Assembly (NCBI RefSeq): GCF_014805685.1
Contig: NC_060892.1
Span: 2,222,490-2,286,489 of the forward strand
Source of the DNA: Silurus meridionalis
Taxonomy: Eukaryota > Chordata > Actinopteri > Siluriformes > Siluridae
Length of the DNA: 64,000 nt
Direction of reading: 5' to 3'
Position numbers and translations under genes: made by a program. This document shows positions 38,901-54,430 of this stretch, one piece after another; position 1 is the stretch's first letter; every line of letters starts with the position of its first letter. Under the pieces are notes generated by a model, which ran no database searches, was not told the origin of the DNA, and saw nothing but the letters and a program-made list of their open reading frames with translations.

Positions 38901-41900
38901 ACTTTTTTCCCACATTTTGAACCCCGCGGCTTAAACAACGAAGCGGCTTATTTATTAATTTTTCCTGGGTTCTTGGTTTCACAAACTTGAAGCCAAAAAA
39001 CTGAGCGACATAACATTAGACCGATGAAATTTCCGAACGGAAAGGAAAAAACGCACCTCACCTGTGTTTTGAGCTGCACGGCATCGGGAGAAAAAACTTC
39101 CATCGGGTGATTTTTAAACGCACGACGATGCCAAAAGATAAACTCCCGAGAGAAATAGTTGTGAAAGGAAAGAGGAAGACTGAACAATGTCTTTCTTGGT
39201 AGGCTACTGTTTAGATACAAGCCGTTGTAACGCGTTGAGTCTGGGTGAAGGGAGAGCTCGCTAACTCCAGTTGCAACAGAAATCATATAAGCACAGACAG
39301 CTTTCCAAAACTCGTGCTTTTTTTATTTTTTTAGGCAACAGCCAAGAAATCAGCAACAGAAAATAACAGAACAGGACATAATCCTCGTCTTGCACACATG
39401 CAGTGACCGCTATGCTCCTAAAGGAAGCGCAACATATTTCACCCGTTACACCGTGTGTAACGTGTCTTTCGTTAAAGCCTGTGTAAAGTACATTAGTGTA
39501 GACTGCGGCTTATAGACAGGTGCGGCTTATTTATGATAAAAATTAAAATATTTGTAAAATTGCGGCTTATATATGGGTGCGCTTTATAGTCCGGAAATTA
39601 CGGTAGTCATATACAAGCTTTGGTTCTTTTTATTCTGTCATGTTGGAGGTAATCAATGATTTTTCTGACCGGTTTAACGGTAAGGTATCCACTGAACCTC
39701 AGTCACTCTTTACAAATCTTGATCCAAGGATGTCTTACCACCGAATATGAAAGCAGTTCTTTGTGTGGGATTGGAGTAATGGTTAGTGAGACCAGAGGGA
39801 GTTTGCCATTTAGCTTAACACTGTCTATCAAACCTCTTAGGGGCAAGCAGAGGATTCCCACTGTGGGTGATTATTGTATGACTGGGCATATTGCATTTGA
39901 AAAATCAGTTCAGGTCAGAACAGGTCCGTTTGAACCTAATTAACAATATATTTTTATCATTATTATAAGTTTTAATATATTCATCTAAGCAAATTGTAAG
40001 GAAATATTATGATAATCGAAACAATTCTATTCAAACTTGTGCCCTGTTTCTGGCTGATGTGATCATCTGCTTCTGTAGCTCATTCACCTCAGGGTTTGAT
40101 GTGTCGTGTCTTTCTCAGATGCTTTTCTTCTCAGCATAGGTGTAAAGAGTTTTTTATTTGGGTTACCTGTTTTCCTATTTGATCGAACCCAACTTGCTTA
40201 TCTCCTCTAAACATCCTTATGATCCATAAAACTGCTAGTAACTGGACATTTTGTTACACAATTTGGTGTAAACTTTAGAATCTAGATCTCGTGACAGTTT
40301 TCTGTGAACACCCGAGCAGCAGCAGACATTTTTCGCCTGTCTGGCACCAGCCTCCTTGTCACTGAGATCTCATTTTTTTTATATATAAAAAATGTAGTCT
40401 TGACCTGTTCCTGCATGATTTGTGTTTTGGTCTGCCAGCACATGATTTGCTGACTTGTGTTTAAAACGACATCGGCTTATTACTCTTGATGACATGCTTT
40501 GAAAATCAGAAAAAAACAATTTTCATATGCAAATGCAGTTCACACGCATTGAGCTGTTTTGTTCTGGAGTCTTTTCCACTGAGTATTTTATTACTGCGAA
40601 TATATGCAACATCGACTCACGCAACCCAGTTCACTGGGGAGGAAACGCTCTGAAAGGCTGCCGTCGTCAGGGCTCGTATTACACGCTGGCATGACTGGGT
40701 TACTAATAGAATCTTAAGTCAAGATTTTAAAAACCTTGAAGAAAAATTGCATCAAGGTAGACCTAAAAATTCTATATACATTGCTTAATATGTTAATCCA
40801 GTTAGAGTTGCTCTTTTCTGCCTGTTCATCAGAAACCGAGAGTGTGAATGCCATCTTTGTGCTGAGCTCTTGAGCTCTTGAGCCCCTCTGCAGGAAACCA
40901 GGAAAGGGGTTTGGAGAGCAGCTCTCCTGCAGGCTTGTGCAGAAACAGGAGGTTTAAAGCTTGTAGGCGTAATCTCAAACAGAAGTGCAGAAAGGTTGAG
41001 AGCCAGATGATGATTCTCAGAAAAATGACCCTTCACATGCAGCAAACAAACTCAACAAACTGATGGTCCAGATCACCAGATAGAGGTTTATTTTATTTTA
41101 TTTTTCCTGTAAAAGAACAATATTGAGATGCCTGCTCATTTCTAACCCCTGGTGTAGTCAGGAAAAGAAAAAAAAATACCCATGGTTTATTTCAGGAGCC
41201 CCAGTGGTGTCTGGATTTCCTGTGCCGTCTGTTTGTGTTCAGGTTTGGTCATGTTTGACATCTTGATGGAGCTGGAGGAAATGGTATTTGGAGGTAGGAG
41301 GGTCAAACAGAGCTCAAATCCTTGTCATGTGGACGTTATTAGGTTGGGGTGAGAACCGAGTGGGGTCCTTTCTTTCGTTCTTTTTTTCGCTCGATGAAAG
41401 CTACTTTAAAATAAGACTCTTCAGAACAGAGCAGATTCGTTACAGATAAAGAGGCTCTACTTTTAATAAGTGGTCTTTTCCCACATTTAGGAAGAAACCC
41501 CAGTGTTAGGCATGGAGAGGACTTTCAGATCCCACAAGGGATGGCTGGAATCCTCATATAACCGTGTATGTAGTGCTCTTCAGGACGGTTTCTTATGACT
41601 GCATGGAGCAGAAACTGTGTGCATTGAATAAATGATCAGTCAAAATCCAACATGGATGGAGATGTGTTAAAAAAAAAATACAAATAGACGTGTTTTTCTA
41701 TAGAAGATGTGAGCTTTCAGGCATGGCGATGCACTGAAAACTCCATCCATCCAATTGCCATCTACAGTAAACATTTTATCTTGGCTGGAGTTGTCAACTA
41801 CTGCTGCAAACTGTAAACTCCAGACCAAACAGTTTGCATCTCTCCTGGGGTTTGAATGGTAAAAAATGGACGTTAAAGCCCAATGTCTTGATATTCCGTA

Positions 41901-44900
41901 TTTTCCGGACCATAAGCCGCTATTTTTTTCCCACGCTTTAAACCTCGCGGCTTGAACAACGAAGCGGCTAATTTATGGATATTTCCTGGGTTTTTCCCGG
42001 TTTCATGCCCCCTAACAGCCCCATAACATTAGACCAATGAAATTGCCGAACGGGTTCAGGTGAACCAATGAAACTCTTTATATTAAATCAGATGCGCTCC
42101 CACTGAATCGGGCCGCACCACATCATAAATATGGATGAGGTTCCTCTGACGTTTGACCTGCCACTCACTCGGACTGTCTACAGGAAATGCGAATCATTCG
42201 TCACGCTGAAAACAACCGGGCATGAAAACACACTTCACCTGTGTTCTGAGCTGCACGGCATCGGGAGAAAAGATTCACCGATGGTGATTTTTAAACGCAC
42301 GACGATGCCAAAAGAAAAACTCTTGAGAGAAATAGTTGTGAAAGGAAGGAGGAAGACAGTGAACAATGACTTCCTTGGTAGGCTGCTGTTTAGATACAAG
42401 CCGTGTCACAGACACTGTCTTTCATTAAAGCCTGTGTAAAGTTCATTAGTTTCAGTGTAGCTTATAGACAGGCTTATAGACAGGTGCAGCGTATTTATGT
42501 TCAAAATAAAAATCTTTGTCAAATTCAGTGGGTGCGGCTTATATTTGGGTGCGTTTAATAGTCCGGTAATTACGGTAAATCTAATTCCTTTCACGTCTTC
42601 TTTTATGCTGAGAGTGCACAAACATTTGCACCTGACTGTTTGACATAACGGAATGCTCGATCCAGGGAACGCTCACACACGCAGGAAAAATTAAAGTCCC
42701 AGTCAGCCATAAAAGTATGCAAGAATGGACATTCAGAGCCGCTTTGTCTCCTTCAGTGCCTTCATTCTTCACCCTTGTGCCGGTATGCAGGACAGGTCGA
42801 AGTGGTGTTGACATGATTTCATGCTGACCAGCCAGGTGCAGTCCTCCTTCACCTCTACTGAATCTTGAGGGGTTTTTTTGTATAGAATCATCTCTTAAAA
42901 GGGTTATTTTATAATCTTATGAAAGGAGCACAAGCTCCCAGTGTTCGCTTTCACACAAGCGCAGTGTTTATAAAGTGTTCGTTAAACCAAAGTTTTAAAT
43001 CCACTTCTCCTGGCAACTAAGCCTCATTTATACTTTGAAGATAATCGTTGGCGTGCCCTTTAGTCGTTTATGGTTTGTGATGAGTCACTGTGTCTCCAGT
43101 CAGTTGCTAATTGTAGAAGTGTAGATCTTAACAACTAAACATCTTGCTGCTTATAGAAAATGTTTTTTCTTTGGGCTGCAACCAACAACTATTTAGATTA
43201 CCCATTAATCGGACAAATATTTCTTTTAATTAATCGAATAAAAAAAAGTAAAACATTTTAATTCGATGTTTTGCATATTATTACTATATAAAGGTGTAAT
43301 GATCTTTTATAAGCTTTAAAATGGCCAAATTAGTAGCTCCTTGTTGAGGAGTGCATGGGGATTTTTTCTCCTTGAACAAATTCACTCATGCTGGGTTGTC
43401 TTTCTGTAAAAAAAAAAATAAAATAAAATAAAATGAAACGAACAAAAAAAAAACAGCATTTGAGTATGCAAGTCGAAGCAATTCGTGCAAGTCAACATTT
43501 GTATTGTTTTTAACGATCGTTGCTGATAGCATGTTGACAACCGCGCTAGAAAACTCAATACGGAATGTAATACAACACGGTTTTGACATTTCTGTTTGGG
43601 GGGAAAAAAGACATTTTGTTGTGGAGACATGGGCATCTAGAATATTTAATTAATGTATTCATTTAATTTAATGATATCATTATTAATTTAATTTATTCTG
43701 TTCAATAGGATCGAGATCAGAGCTTTATAGCAGGAGATCTTCCACTCCATCCCATGTAAAGCAGATCTTCATAAAGCTAACTTTGTCCACAGAGGTATTG
43801 TCATGCTGGAACAGGATTAGGTCTGATAGTTCGAATGATTGGAAAAATGTAACGCTACCGTGTCCGAAGGCACCCTGTACAATTGTGTGCCTCCAAACGT
43901 GTGCAAACAGTTTGTGGAAGAACCACATATGGCTGGAGAAAATCAGGTGTCCCAATACTCCCAGCACAGCATATTATTATGTATTGATTCGAGACATGGC
44001 TCATGAAATGATGGAGGCGGTCGTTTAGTGGTTAAGGCATTGGACTTCGGATCCAAAGGTCCTTAATTCAAATCCCAGCTACACAAAGCCATTCCTGGGC
44101 CCCTGAGCAATAGCTGCTCCGTTGTGAGATTAAAGTCGTTCTGGGTAAAGGCTTCTTCCAAACGCCATAAATGTAAACTGATCCTGCCTGGGTATTAAAC
44201 AGTACATTCAGAATATGGAATGTAGGATCTTCATCATAAAACAATGAAACCCAGCAGCAGCTGTTGTGAGCAGGTTCGTTGAAAAATCTTTAATCTCTTT
44301 AATGAGAGGAAATTTGGATTTTAAGTGCAAGTGTGTAAGACCTCATGGTATCTTTGATGATTTCAGCCTACCTGTAAATGGTGTTCTTTATTGGCAGTAA
44401 TGTAGGAGCTTTTGTTTGCTAGCTTTTATCCAGATTAAAAGATACTATTGTCGGATTGTTCATCAAATCCCAGGGGAAATTCTGCAGCCACTGCAGGTTA
44501 TATTGTAGCCTTGGAAGTAAAAAAGATAATCTTATTTAAAGATAATCGGAAAAAAAATTATTCTTGTTTTTTCGGGACTTTATTGATAATGATAATTAGA
44601 CAATATTTTGCTGTGTTTTATTGGGCGGGACTACTGTGGTCAGTTTACAGCAGTGATCTGTCTAATTTGAATTGTTTTTTATTTTATGAGCATTTTCTAC
44701 CTTTTATGAAGCTGTTTTTTCCCTAAAAGTGTGCATCTTTTGGATAAAATTCTTACAATCAATGTCAATTAAATATTTTACATTAAATATTTAACAATAT
44801 AAACATTAAATGTCAAATAAATTAAAAGAATAACTACACATTTTGGCCTTTACCAAGCAAATAAAATCAGTATTATATAACATAATATAATAGAATATAT

Positions 44901-47099
44901 GAAAATATAATAGAATATACATTTTATAATTTTTTTTTAATAGCTGATCTTTGGAGAAAGAAAGAAAACTAATTAAGTCTATGAAATTATTTAAATGTTC
45001 AGGAATTTGTTTTGGTGACCGAAGCTTCCAGTTGCGCATTTTCATAAAAGATTAATAAAATTCAAAAGAAATAAAATAAGATTAAATAAGGGGTCTTGCA
45101 CATTTTTATTATTAAAATAAATAAATAAATAAGAGGAACTATTGCACCAAAAATAATAAATAAAAAGTGGAATTGCACCTGTAATTTTCTTGCACAATGA
45201 GTTTAAATGGATTAAAATTAAAATGCTTCTATATCTTGAATTTTGTGATCGTTCTAAACGCGTTTTAACATGACTCGACTGAATCATGCAGTGAAAGAAC
45301 GCGCTCTAAACAACAATCACGATATCAGCATAGACGATGAATATCGTACGCCACTAATCTTAGCATATTTATACTTTTTATCCATTAAATCGTCATTTAT
45401 TTTAATTCATTTCAACTAAAATCAATTCATCACACTTTCAGACAGGCAGGGACCATGATGTTTACTAATGCTCGTCTTCTCAAGTGTAAATCAGGCTTCA
45501 AGTTCCTCGGCTGGCTGCTCCTCAGCTCCCCCATTCCTTTCCACAATGGTGAAATGTGATGAAGGACTTTTGGCCTCATGCTTATTGAATGTGTTGCTCT
45601 GTGGGAACTCGCGCCTTCATTTCCCATTCACCTCACACGCCGGCTCTGTCCCAGCATGGGCCGTGCCTTCTGGAGCTGGACTGACTGGTGGCTTTATGTG
45701 CCAATGAGCAGTGTCCGGATGAATGAAGGATCCACGCCGCAGGGGGGAAAAGCGTGCAGAGAAGCCACGGATTACAGTTTCGAGACGCCCGTCATTTTAT
45801 AGGGTCGCAAAATTTCGGAAATTTTCAAGGTCGGAAACTTTCCATAGGAATGAATGGAAATAAACTGTACAAAATTGCAGGTTAGCCTATAACGGAGAAC
45901 TTTAATGTAAAAAATCTTGCAAGATAATTTTAGTGAAAACAACCAGATTTAATAGAATTACATTTCTACCTGCACATTCATCAACCACATGCACACTTAC
46001 TGCAGGGTTCCTGAGGCCACGCCCCCTACATTACATATAACATTATATTATATTATATCATTTCTCAAATCCTGCACACAAAATAACATAAACAAAATGT
46101 CCTTTGAGCGAGTTTTCACTTAAATGGCATAAATATTACATCAACTTAAACTTTAAACTTCTTTGTGCTGTGTGGAAGTTGTTGTGCAACAAAATTATAC
46201 TAACAATTAAATCAAAAATGTTTTTTTTTATCTGTATTAGTTTGCATGAATGTCAGCTTATGACCAATGTTTATATTTATCTTTGTATATGATACAGTTT
46301 ATATACATTTTCCCAAATTTCTATTAAATTCCTCTAAATTTGCATAAAATCCTGGTCATTTCAAGAATTCATTTCCAAAATTCCCATAGACATTTTCCGG
46401 GAATTTTCCGTCCCTTTGGAACACCAAGTCTTTTACCTTTTTTTTCTTTTGGAAAATGACCATGCTAATCTGGTCCATTTGTTTAATGCCGTATTTCATC
46501 TTCTAGCATAGCACATAGCACTTGGTGTTAATCTTTATTAACTTCTATAAATGTGGTATCAGTCAGCACATGGAGGCTGAGAGGTCATCAGGTCCTGGGC
46601 AATATAGAGAGCTCAGAACACCTGTTTATCTCCATCATCATCATACTTTAGCCGACTGAAGAAGCCGACTACACTCAAAGCCACCTGTAGTTGGAAAGGT
46701 CAGAATTTAAGGACGAGGGGTGATGATATTGCTTGGTGTAGATCCCTATAAAAGAGAAACTCGTATCCTGGCCTGTGTGTCTACAGTCCACCTGCACAGC
46801 TGACCTTCAAAACACGGAGCAAATGGAGAGTGCTGTTCCTGGCAGGGAGGAGCTCTTACTTCTTATTTACCCTCTGTCCAATGATTTGATAGGATAGCAT
46901 CACGGTTCTGAAGGAACTGTGTTTCATTTAAATCTGTACCACATCGTGTTTGTATATCGCTGACATTGCAACAAATCGCTTGACTTTTAATTAGTTTATT
47001 TAAGTGCTTATACTGAACGGGGGCCATTACTTATCCCTGGGAATGCTGGGTAAAAGTCAGGAATGCACTCTGAATGGGAGGCCATTGATTGCAGGACAC

Positions 47100-47166
<67 letters not shown>

Positions 47167-50100
47167 TCAAACTTGGGAATATTTTAGTAAAACCAGTCCA
47201 CCTACTATTAAGTTTTTTTAGATGAAATTAAATCCACAAATACACAAACCATGTAGTTAAAGTAAAAACCCACTCAGTAAAATGTGATTCCAGTAAAAGT
47301 GTCCCTTTAAACTTTCACTTGAGTAAAAGTACCAAAGTTTTTGCCTTCAAATGTACTTAAGTATCCAAAGTGCTATGATTTATTATAACTATAATGTTCT
47401 TATCATTTTTATCACAAGATTCTTTACTTAATCACCTCAGTTTATGTAAAAAGACTCGAATGTGACTTTCAGCACACTGATCTATTAATAGAATGATATT
47501 AATGACTCAAACACTGATTGATTTCTATTATAATGATCATGAACCCAAAACCTTTTTTTCTACTACTTCAAAAAAATCACGTAAATAATCCCACGTGTGT
47601 TGTGGTGAGTTCTTGTCTGGAGTTTCTTCATCATTAATTCCTCTATAAATGTTCTGCTTGCTGTTGAACTGATGCTGAACTGTATGTTGGTGATCAGTAG
47701 ATGCACCAAGCGCCGATCAGAAGGAGTTTAAAGTAGATCGATCCTGATTGGTGACTCAGTGCGTGTTTGACTAGTTACGTTTTCATCCTCGTACATTGAA
47801 ATGTAGTGAAGTTAAAGTAAAGGCCCCTAGTAAAGTTAAATACTTTTGTACAGTAATGAATTACATTTACTTCCTTGCTGTCACTGAGGAAAACAGGGAG
47901 AACATGTAAACCTATACACAGTCAGTAAACAACCATTCCAGCCTATTTCTAGCTTAATCTGAACTTTCCTTTTCTCCTCTAAAGCCAAATCTCACCTGTG
48001 TCACAAAGATGTAGTACACAAGACGTATCACAAAGTGCTTCCTTTCCACGTTCTTTCCCACGATAGTAAAGCATGTGGCTGTTCTGTGAGGCTTGGACGG
48101 GGTTTCTCAGGCCAATACCAGTGGCTTCTGGTCTCATTCATAGCAACAGATGGAACTCATAAGATGGTTAATGTCATTACTGTGCTTTCCACGTGTGCTG
48201 CTGATTTAATTAGCCGCTAATCTTCACAATGACACTTTCACTGAACAAAAAGTCCACCAAGGCACGATATTTCTTTGACACTTGAATCTTGAGGTCAACC
48301 GATTGTGGATTTTACCAATTCCGATAGCTAGGTTGGATCATATTTACCAATAGCTGAATAATCAACTGATACTGGATAAAAAAACAACATAAAACTTGAT
48401 GTAATATAGAACTATAGAACTTTATTACAAAAATTAAAAAAAAGTACTGAATCATATAAATGTGCTAAATGAAATAAATGTGAATTAATGAATGAATATA
48501 ATTATATAATTTATTCATTATATTTAATAAAAATAATATAATGCTCTCCATGCAGCGCACAGTCTCGTGTGTAAAAACAAACAGCACGTAGTGTCAGTGA
48601 TTCGCCTCTAGAGGCCGCCCTCGTAATGACAGGATGCTGCCAAAAATTGCTGCTAGCTGATAGATCCAGCAATCAACTGTTGATGAATCGGTCGACCTCT
48701 TCTTGCATCTACGCTTTTTTACACGTAACATTTTTCCTGTAGTGTATGATTGTAAGGATGTTTATTTTATCCTGGTCCTAATTACTTTCTGCTCTCCGTT
48801 TCCTCTCAGCGTTTTGCGTCGAGTCTGCGTCCTTCTATTTCACCAAGGAGCCCAAATCCCAGGATGCACTGCACGGACGCAGTGCCATGTTGCGGTGCGA
48901 GGTAAACGATCCCAGCGGCGTCACGTACTCCTGGCTTCACAACCGCCAGCCCGTTTCTGACACGGAGCGGCGCTTTCAGGAAGGAGGCAACCTAAAGTTC
49001 ACCGCCATCAACCGAACCCTGGATTCCGGAAACTTCCAGTGTGTGGCTGTCAAAAGCTCAACAGGAGAAAAGGAGAACACAAGTGAAGCCAGTTTCAACA
49101 TTAAATGTAAGTTCATGCTTTCAAAAAATAATTTCCTCAGCCGCAAATGTTTGTGACCTGCATCCGGATCCGGTGTTAGTCTGCCGCCACATTAAACCGC
49201 ACCATGTTGGTCTATAAAAGCACACGTGTAAACCATTGGTGAGGTTTTTTCCTCCACCCCACCCCTTCACCACTTTGGCTCCTCAGTAAACCAAACAGCG
49301 GCGGCTTGAGAGAAAGTTATTCTGGGCCACTAAAGGGGGCACACAAAGCTCCCCTTTATACGTCTCGCCAAGAGTAATTGCTTGAGATGCAGCAGCTCAG
49401 CACTTGTGATGGAGAACGTTGAAGGTCAGCTGAAAAGTATTTGCACTGAAGGTGTGAAACATGACCAGATGCTCTCACACAGGTTTAAAAAAAAGTTTAG
49501 AATGAAGTTTTTGTTGGTTTTTTTTTAATCTCCTCTGCTTTGTGTCTCCTGTAGGGTTGGAAAGTGGTGAAGTGGTTCTGCAGAGTCCGGCCTCAGAAGC
49601 AGAGATCAAGAGTTCCTCACCCGTGATCTTGCTCTGTAACCTTGACGGACACCCGCGGTGAGAATGTTTATATCTATGGAGTCATTTTATTTGTTTAGTA
49701 GTGTAGTAAAGTGAATTGAGGATCGAGGTCTTGTCCATCAGAGATGTTTTTTCCAAGGAAAAGATCTGGAATACAGGCAAAATGACTAATCCAAAATCCA
49801 GATATTTTCCATAAGCTTGAAATTAGTCAAATATATCTTGAAGTACACCATATGGGCAAAAGCAGTGCGACTCCTGATTTTCCCAGTCATATGTTGATCT
49901 TCACACAAAGTTGGAGCCACGCAATTGTGTTGGATGCTGCACGAAATTTTATTTACTTAAACTGGGAGACCCGAACCTGTTCCAGCATGACAATACCCCT
50001 GTGCACAATCCATCTCTTAATGGAGATATGGTTTCCATGGTTGGGAATGGAAGTTCTTGAGTTCTTGAGTGGCCTGCTAAAGCATCTGATCTCAACCCTA

Positions 50101-53100
50101 TTGAACAGGATGGATGTGAATGCGGACCTTCCTCCTCATTCACAGCAGTACCTGACTTTACTTGACCCCTTTGGCTGAATGAATCTCCACAAATCTCCAC
50201 AAAATCTAGTCTTCCCAGAAGAGTGGCTGATTTTACAACAGCAAATACATCACTGGGAAAGAAGGAGCTAAAAGTATTTGAAATTAAAATTATTTTAGTA
50301 CATCGCATGAAACAAGTTTTTTTTTTTCTACTTCAAGCACGTGGTTGTTCACCTGGAATCAGTGAGAACATCACCACTGACCCAAATGCAGTTGTTTTTT
50401 TGTTTCTACTGGTTGTAATGGGAATTTTAGTGCGAAGGATCCACACTGATGCGCCTCAACGATCTTCTTCTGAATCCTGCAGGCCGACAAATCGCTGGTA
50501 CAGAGACGGAGTGCTTCTAGCAGAGAAGAGTCACAAGATCAACAATAAAGAGCGAACGCTGACCCTCCCCAGCGCCAGTCCTGAAGATAACGGCGCCTAC
50601 TACTGCTGTGCCAAAAATGCTGCGGGCCAAGTGTGCAGCAGCTCCAACTTCACCCTCAACATCATAGGTGCGGATTTATTTTTAACATTAGTGTAGATTT
50701 TCACTGTTGCAGGTTCTTCTGTCCTTACACACATTTGTAATGTCTCCTGTGGTAGACAAGAGTTACCCCCAACCCGTGGTGAAGCCCGAGGATCTGGTGG
50801 TGCTGAGAAACGAGGAGGCGTATTTCCACTGCCAGTTCACGGCGGAGCCGCAGCCCACCGTCGAATGGTTCCACGATAATGAGCCGATCGCCAACAAGAG
50901 TCGGTGTGTGTCGCTGAGATGAAAAATTACTCCTGGTTTGCTTTATGTTCGTGGTGTGTGTGTTTGCTAACCCTTGTTGTCTCCACAGTGTGTTTTTGCT
51001 CAACAACGGCTCGCTCTTCATCAGCCAGGTGAAGCAGCGGAACACCGGCCGCTACAGGTGTGTGGCTCAAGGTGTCCTGGGGCAGCGTGTCCCCCTGGAG
51101 GCTGTTCTGAGAATAGCAGGTGAATCATACGCTAGACTTGACATAAATATACAAAAAAGTATAATGTAAAATTGTTGGCCTGAAAACGTCTTAAATTCGC
51201 CTTAAAGGTCTTAAATATTTTTAAACAAGACGTAATTTTTCGATGTCCATGTAACGCTACCTTTAATGCTCATTGAAATGCTTTTGCAGCTCTTTTTTTT
51301 GTTTGTTTTTGTTTCTTCGTTTCCGTGGTGTCGCAGTTCTTTTGTTTCGCTGGTCCAAATATAATTCGCTGTATTACGACTAGAAATGAGACTAACCTGC
51401 AACAGCCAATTAGCTTTCTGTTGCAAATCTCTCGGATTGTACCAAAGACATAAAACGGATTTAATTTTCCAGTTCCAGATAAAAGTGCAAGATTATCAAA
51501 TCATTAATGTTGTGCTATAGGTCTTAAATTTAAATATTAATGAAACCCCGAATCATCATCATCATCATTATAATAAATAATGAATAGTCTAGTTTATGTA
51601 GTTAGAAAAATCTAACCTTCATCCTTCTTCATGATCATCCCTCTGGCAGAAATCGATGAAATGCCTCCTCGACAGTCTCGTGTCTTCAGGGCCAGCTCTC
51701 TGGAGCGGGTCCCCTGCCGACCCCTCGCGCTCATCCTGAGCCCGAGGTGTGGTGGGAGCGAGAGGGTCAGCGTCTGCCCACTGAAGGGCGTGTGTTCCAG
51801 GACGGTCTGGATCTGGTCTTCAGCCCGACGCGTGCCGAAGACTCTGGCATCTACACGTGTTTCGCCCAGAATAAAGCTGGACAGAGGAAACAGGAGCTCA
51901 CGGTTACTGTGGCCAGTCAGTAGGATTTCATCTGTCTTACATCTGTATTTTATTCGGACGTATTTCAGCTTTCCGTTAACGTTCCTTTAACACTTTTATT
52001 GCTCATCAGCGCGACCTGAATGGGTGCAGAAGCCAGATACAGATAGCCAGCTGGAAGAGGGGCATGCTGGGTATTTACACTGTTACACCCGTGCCACACC
52101 TGACCCTGAGGTCACGTGGTATCGCAACATGCAGCCGATCAGTGCCGAGGTGAGTGGAAGCGTACGTTTCTTACATCCTAAAGCCAGTGGGAGAGTCTGT
52201 ACAGTTTGCGATTGACATTTTGATGCATAGCCAACGATATATTAAAGATGCACATGAATCATTCATCGTTCCGATGCGATACGGTTCACCCCATTTCGAT
52301 TCGACACAATGCAATACGATGCAATGGAAAAATATGATTCTGTGCAGTTCAATATGGTGCACAGAGGTAATTTCTTTTCTTCAGTTCAGACAGACTGCAG
52401 ACCATCAATTTACTATCAGTTTAGTTCTAACGCATGGGCCTTCTGCAAAAAACGAGACTTTGTAGAGCAAAAATAAAATTCAATTAAACCAGAGGTTCTT
52501 TTCCTGTTGTGTCTGCAAGAAGTTACAGCTCTACCTCTGCCATGTTAATCTGTATTCTACGTGACTCTCAGGACACGCCCCAGTCCTAGTAGCGTTGTGA
52601 TACGTCATATTCATGTAGCAGCAGCGGTGCTGAGAGGACGCGCCTGAGAAACAGTTCAGCGAAGAGAAATCGATCCACAGATCAAATATTGGTCACAAAT
52701 AATGGCACTTTTCCTAAATAATAAAAGTAAAGGGCACCTACTAATAATGATATATAAATAAGTCATTTTTTTACTGACACAAATATGTTTATTAATGCAA
52801 AATATTGCATTGCGATACAAATGCCAACTTGTATCTGATGCACACTTTTTTCAATCGAAGCATCACCAGTCGTTAACTTTTTGCCAATGCGCCGATGTGA
52901 ATCTGTGACTCACCGTCCAAAATACAGATACATGGACTTTTTTGGACTTTTGCTTGTGTATATAATAAATGTCATGTCATCAGAATGCAGCTTCCAAATA
53001 ACAGGCAGCATTTGAGGCATCATGAGAACAAACTTGTCCCATTCAGTTGGGTTCTTTATTGGGCCGTGTTTCCTTCTCAGAGTAAACAATACAGTAATTC

Positions 53101-54387
53101 TGTTCGTGTGCAAGTCCACAATCCTGTAATAATCTCTTAACAGATGTCACATGCTCCGAGTTTTGTGTTCTGTAATACTGAATCTGATACTGATGGATAC
53201 AAAGGCACTAAACTTTCAAGGGATTTGTTTAATAGTAATAACACGTTGATAAGTCTGTATATTTGCTATATCTAATGCACCCTGGTGTGTGTGTGTGTGT
53301 GTGTGTGTGACAGGATACCCGTTTTAAGCAATTCCCCAATGGAACTCTGCGTATCAACAGCGTGGAGGTGTACGATGGCCACATGTACACCTGTGAGAGT
53401 ACAAACGAAGCAGGGAAAATAGTCTCCTACACCCGAGTCACTGTATTGGGTAAGAGTGAGAGTCAGATGGTAAAAAAATCTGTGGCTCCAATTGGTCATT
53501 TTATATATTTTGAATACACCGGATCCCATTACACCCCTCCAGCTTGGATCATTTTTCTACCAAAGGCTGCCTTTTATTGCTTCATTTATCTTCAGGGTGT
53601 TTTTCATGCTTACATTCTGTACGTTCTGTACCACTCTTCAGAGCGGCTGAAGTTCACCCCGACGCCTCGGTCCTTACAGTGCCAGGAGCTGGATAAGGAG
53701 GGCAGTATGCAGTGTTCTGCCAAGGGCCGCCTGCCTCCCACTATCCGCTGGACGAAAGCTGGTGTGTACCTGCAAACATAACAAAGACCCAATGTTCTGT
53801 CTGTTCACTAATTTCCATAAATTCATTCATTTATCTGCGTTTTATTTCTTGCGTACGCTCAAAAAAGCTTCCAAGCCCTCGAACGGCCACAACATTCAAC
53901 ACCTCTCTTTGTAGAACCCACCCGAAGAACCAATGCGCTGGTTTCATCTACAGTATAAGGAATAAAATATTCTTGTAAATTAAATGAAAAGAATGCTGAG
54001 CGAGCAGCACTTTGAATAATAAAAAGGGTAAGGCGTGTGGTGTTTCTGATCTGCTCATGAGAATGAAGATAGGAGATGAAGAAGTGATGGGTCACTTGGG
54101 GCGGACGCTATATCCGTATTAACGTGACCACCGGCATTACGTTGTGCCATGATATGGATTATTGCTATACCGTGGATACCGTTACATATTCATGAAATCT
54201 AAATTTGCATTTATATTAATTTTCTACAATACAGTGAATGAGATCTTAATCATATCCACATGCAAACCCCCAAATTCCAGTGTGTAAGAGAGAAAGTTGG
54301 AATGATGTTTCCATTGTGTGTAAAGGGTCAATGAGCAGATTGTTATGAAGCAGTGAAGCGTGTCGGTCCAGCAGCAGCTGCTGTAGA

Positions 54388-54430
<43 letters not shown>

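Noticed and set aside
45430..45802. Overlapping open frames in a GC-balanced patch of ptk7 intron 1
   Set aside because: No similarity I can name and no exon borders; may be a conserved non-coding patch or chance.
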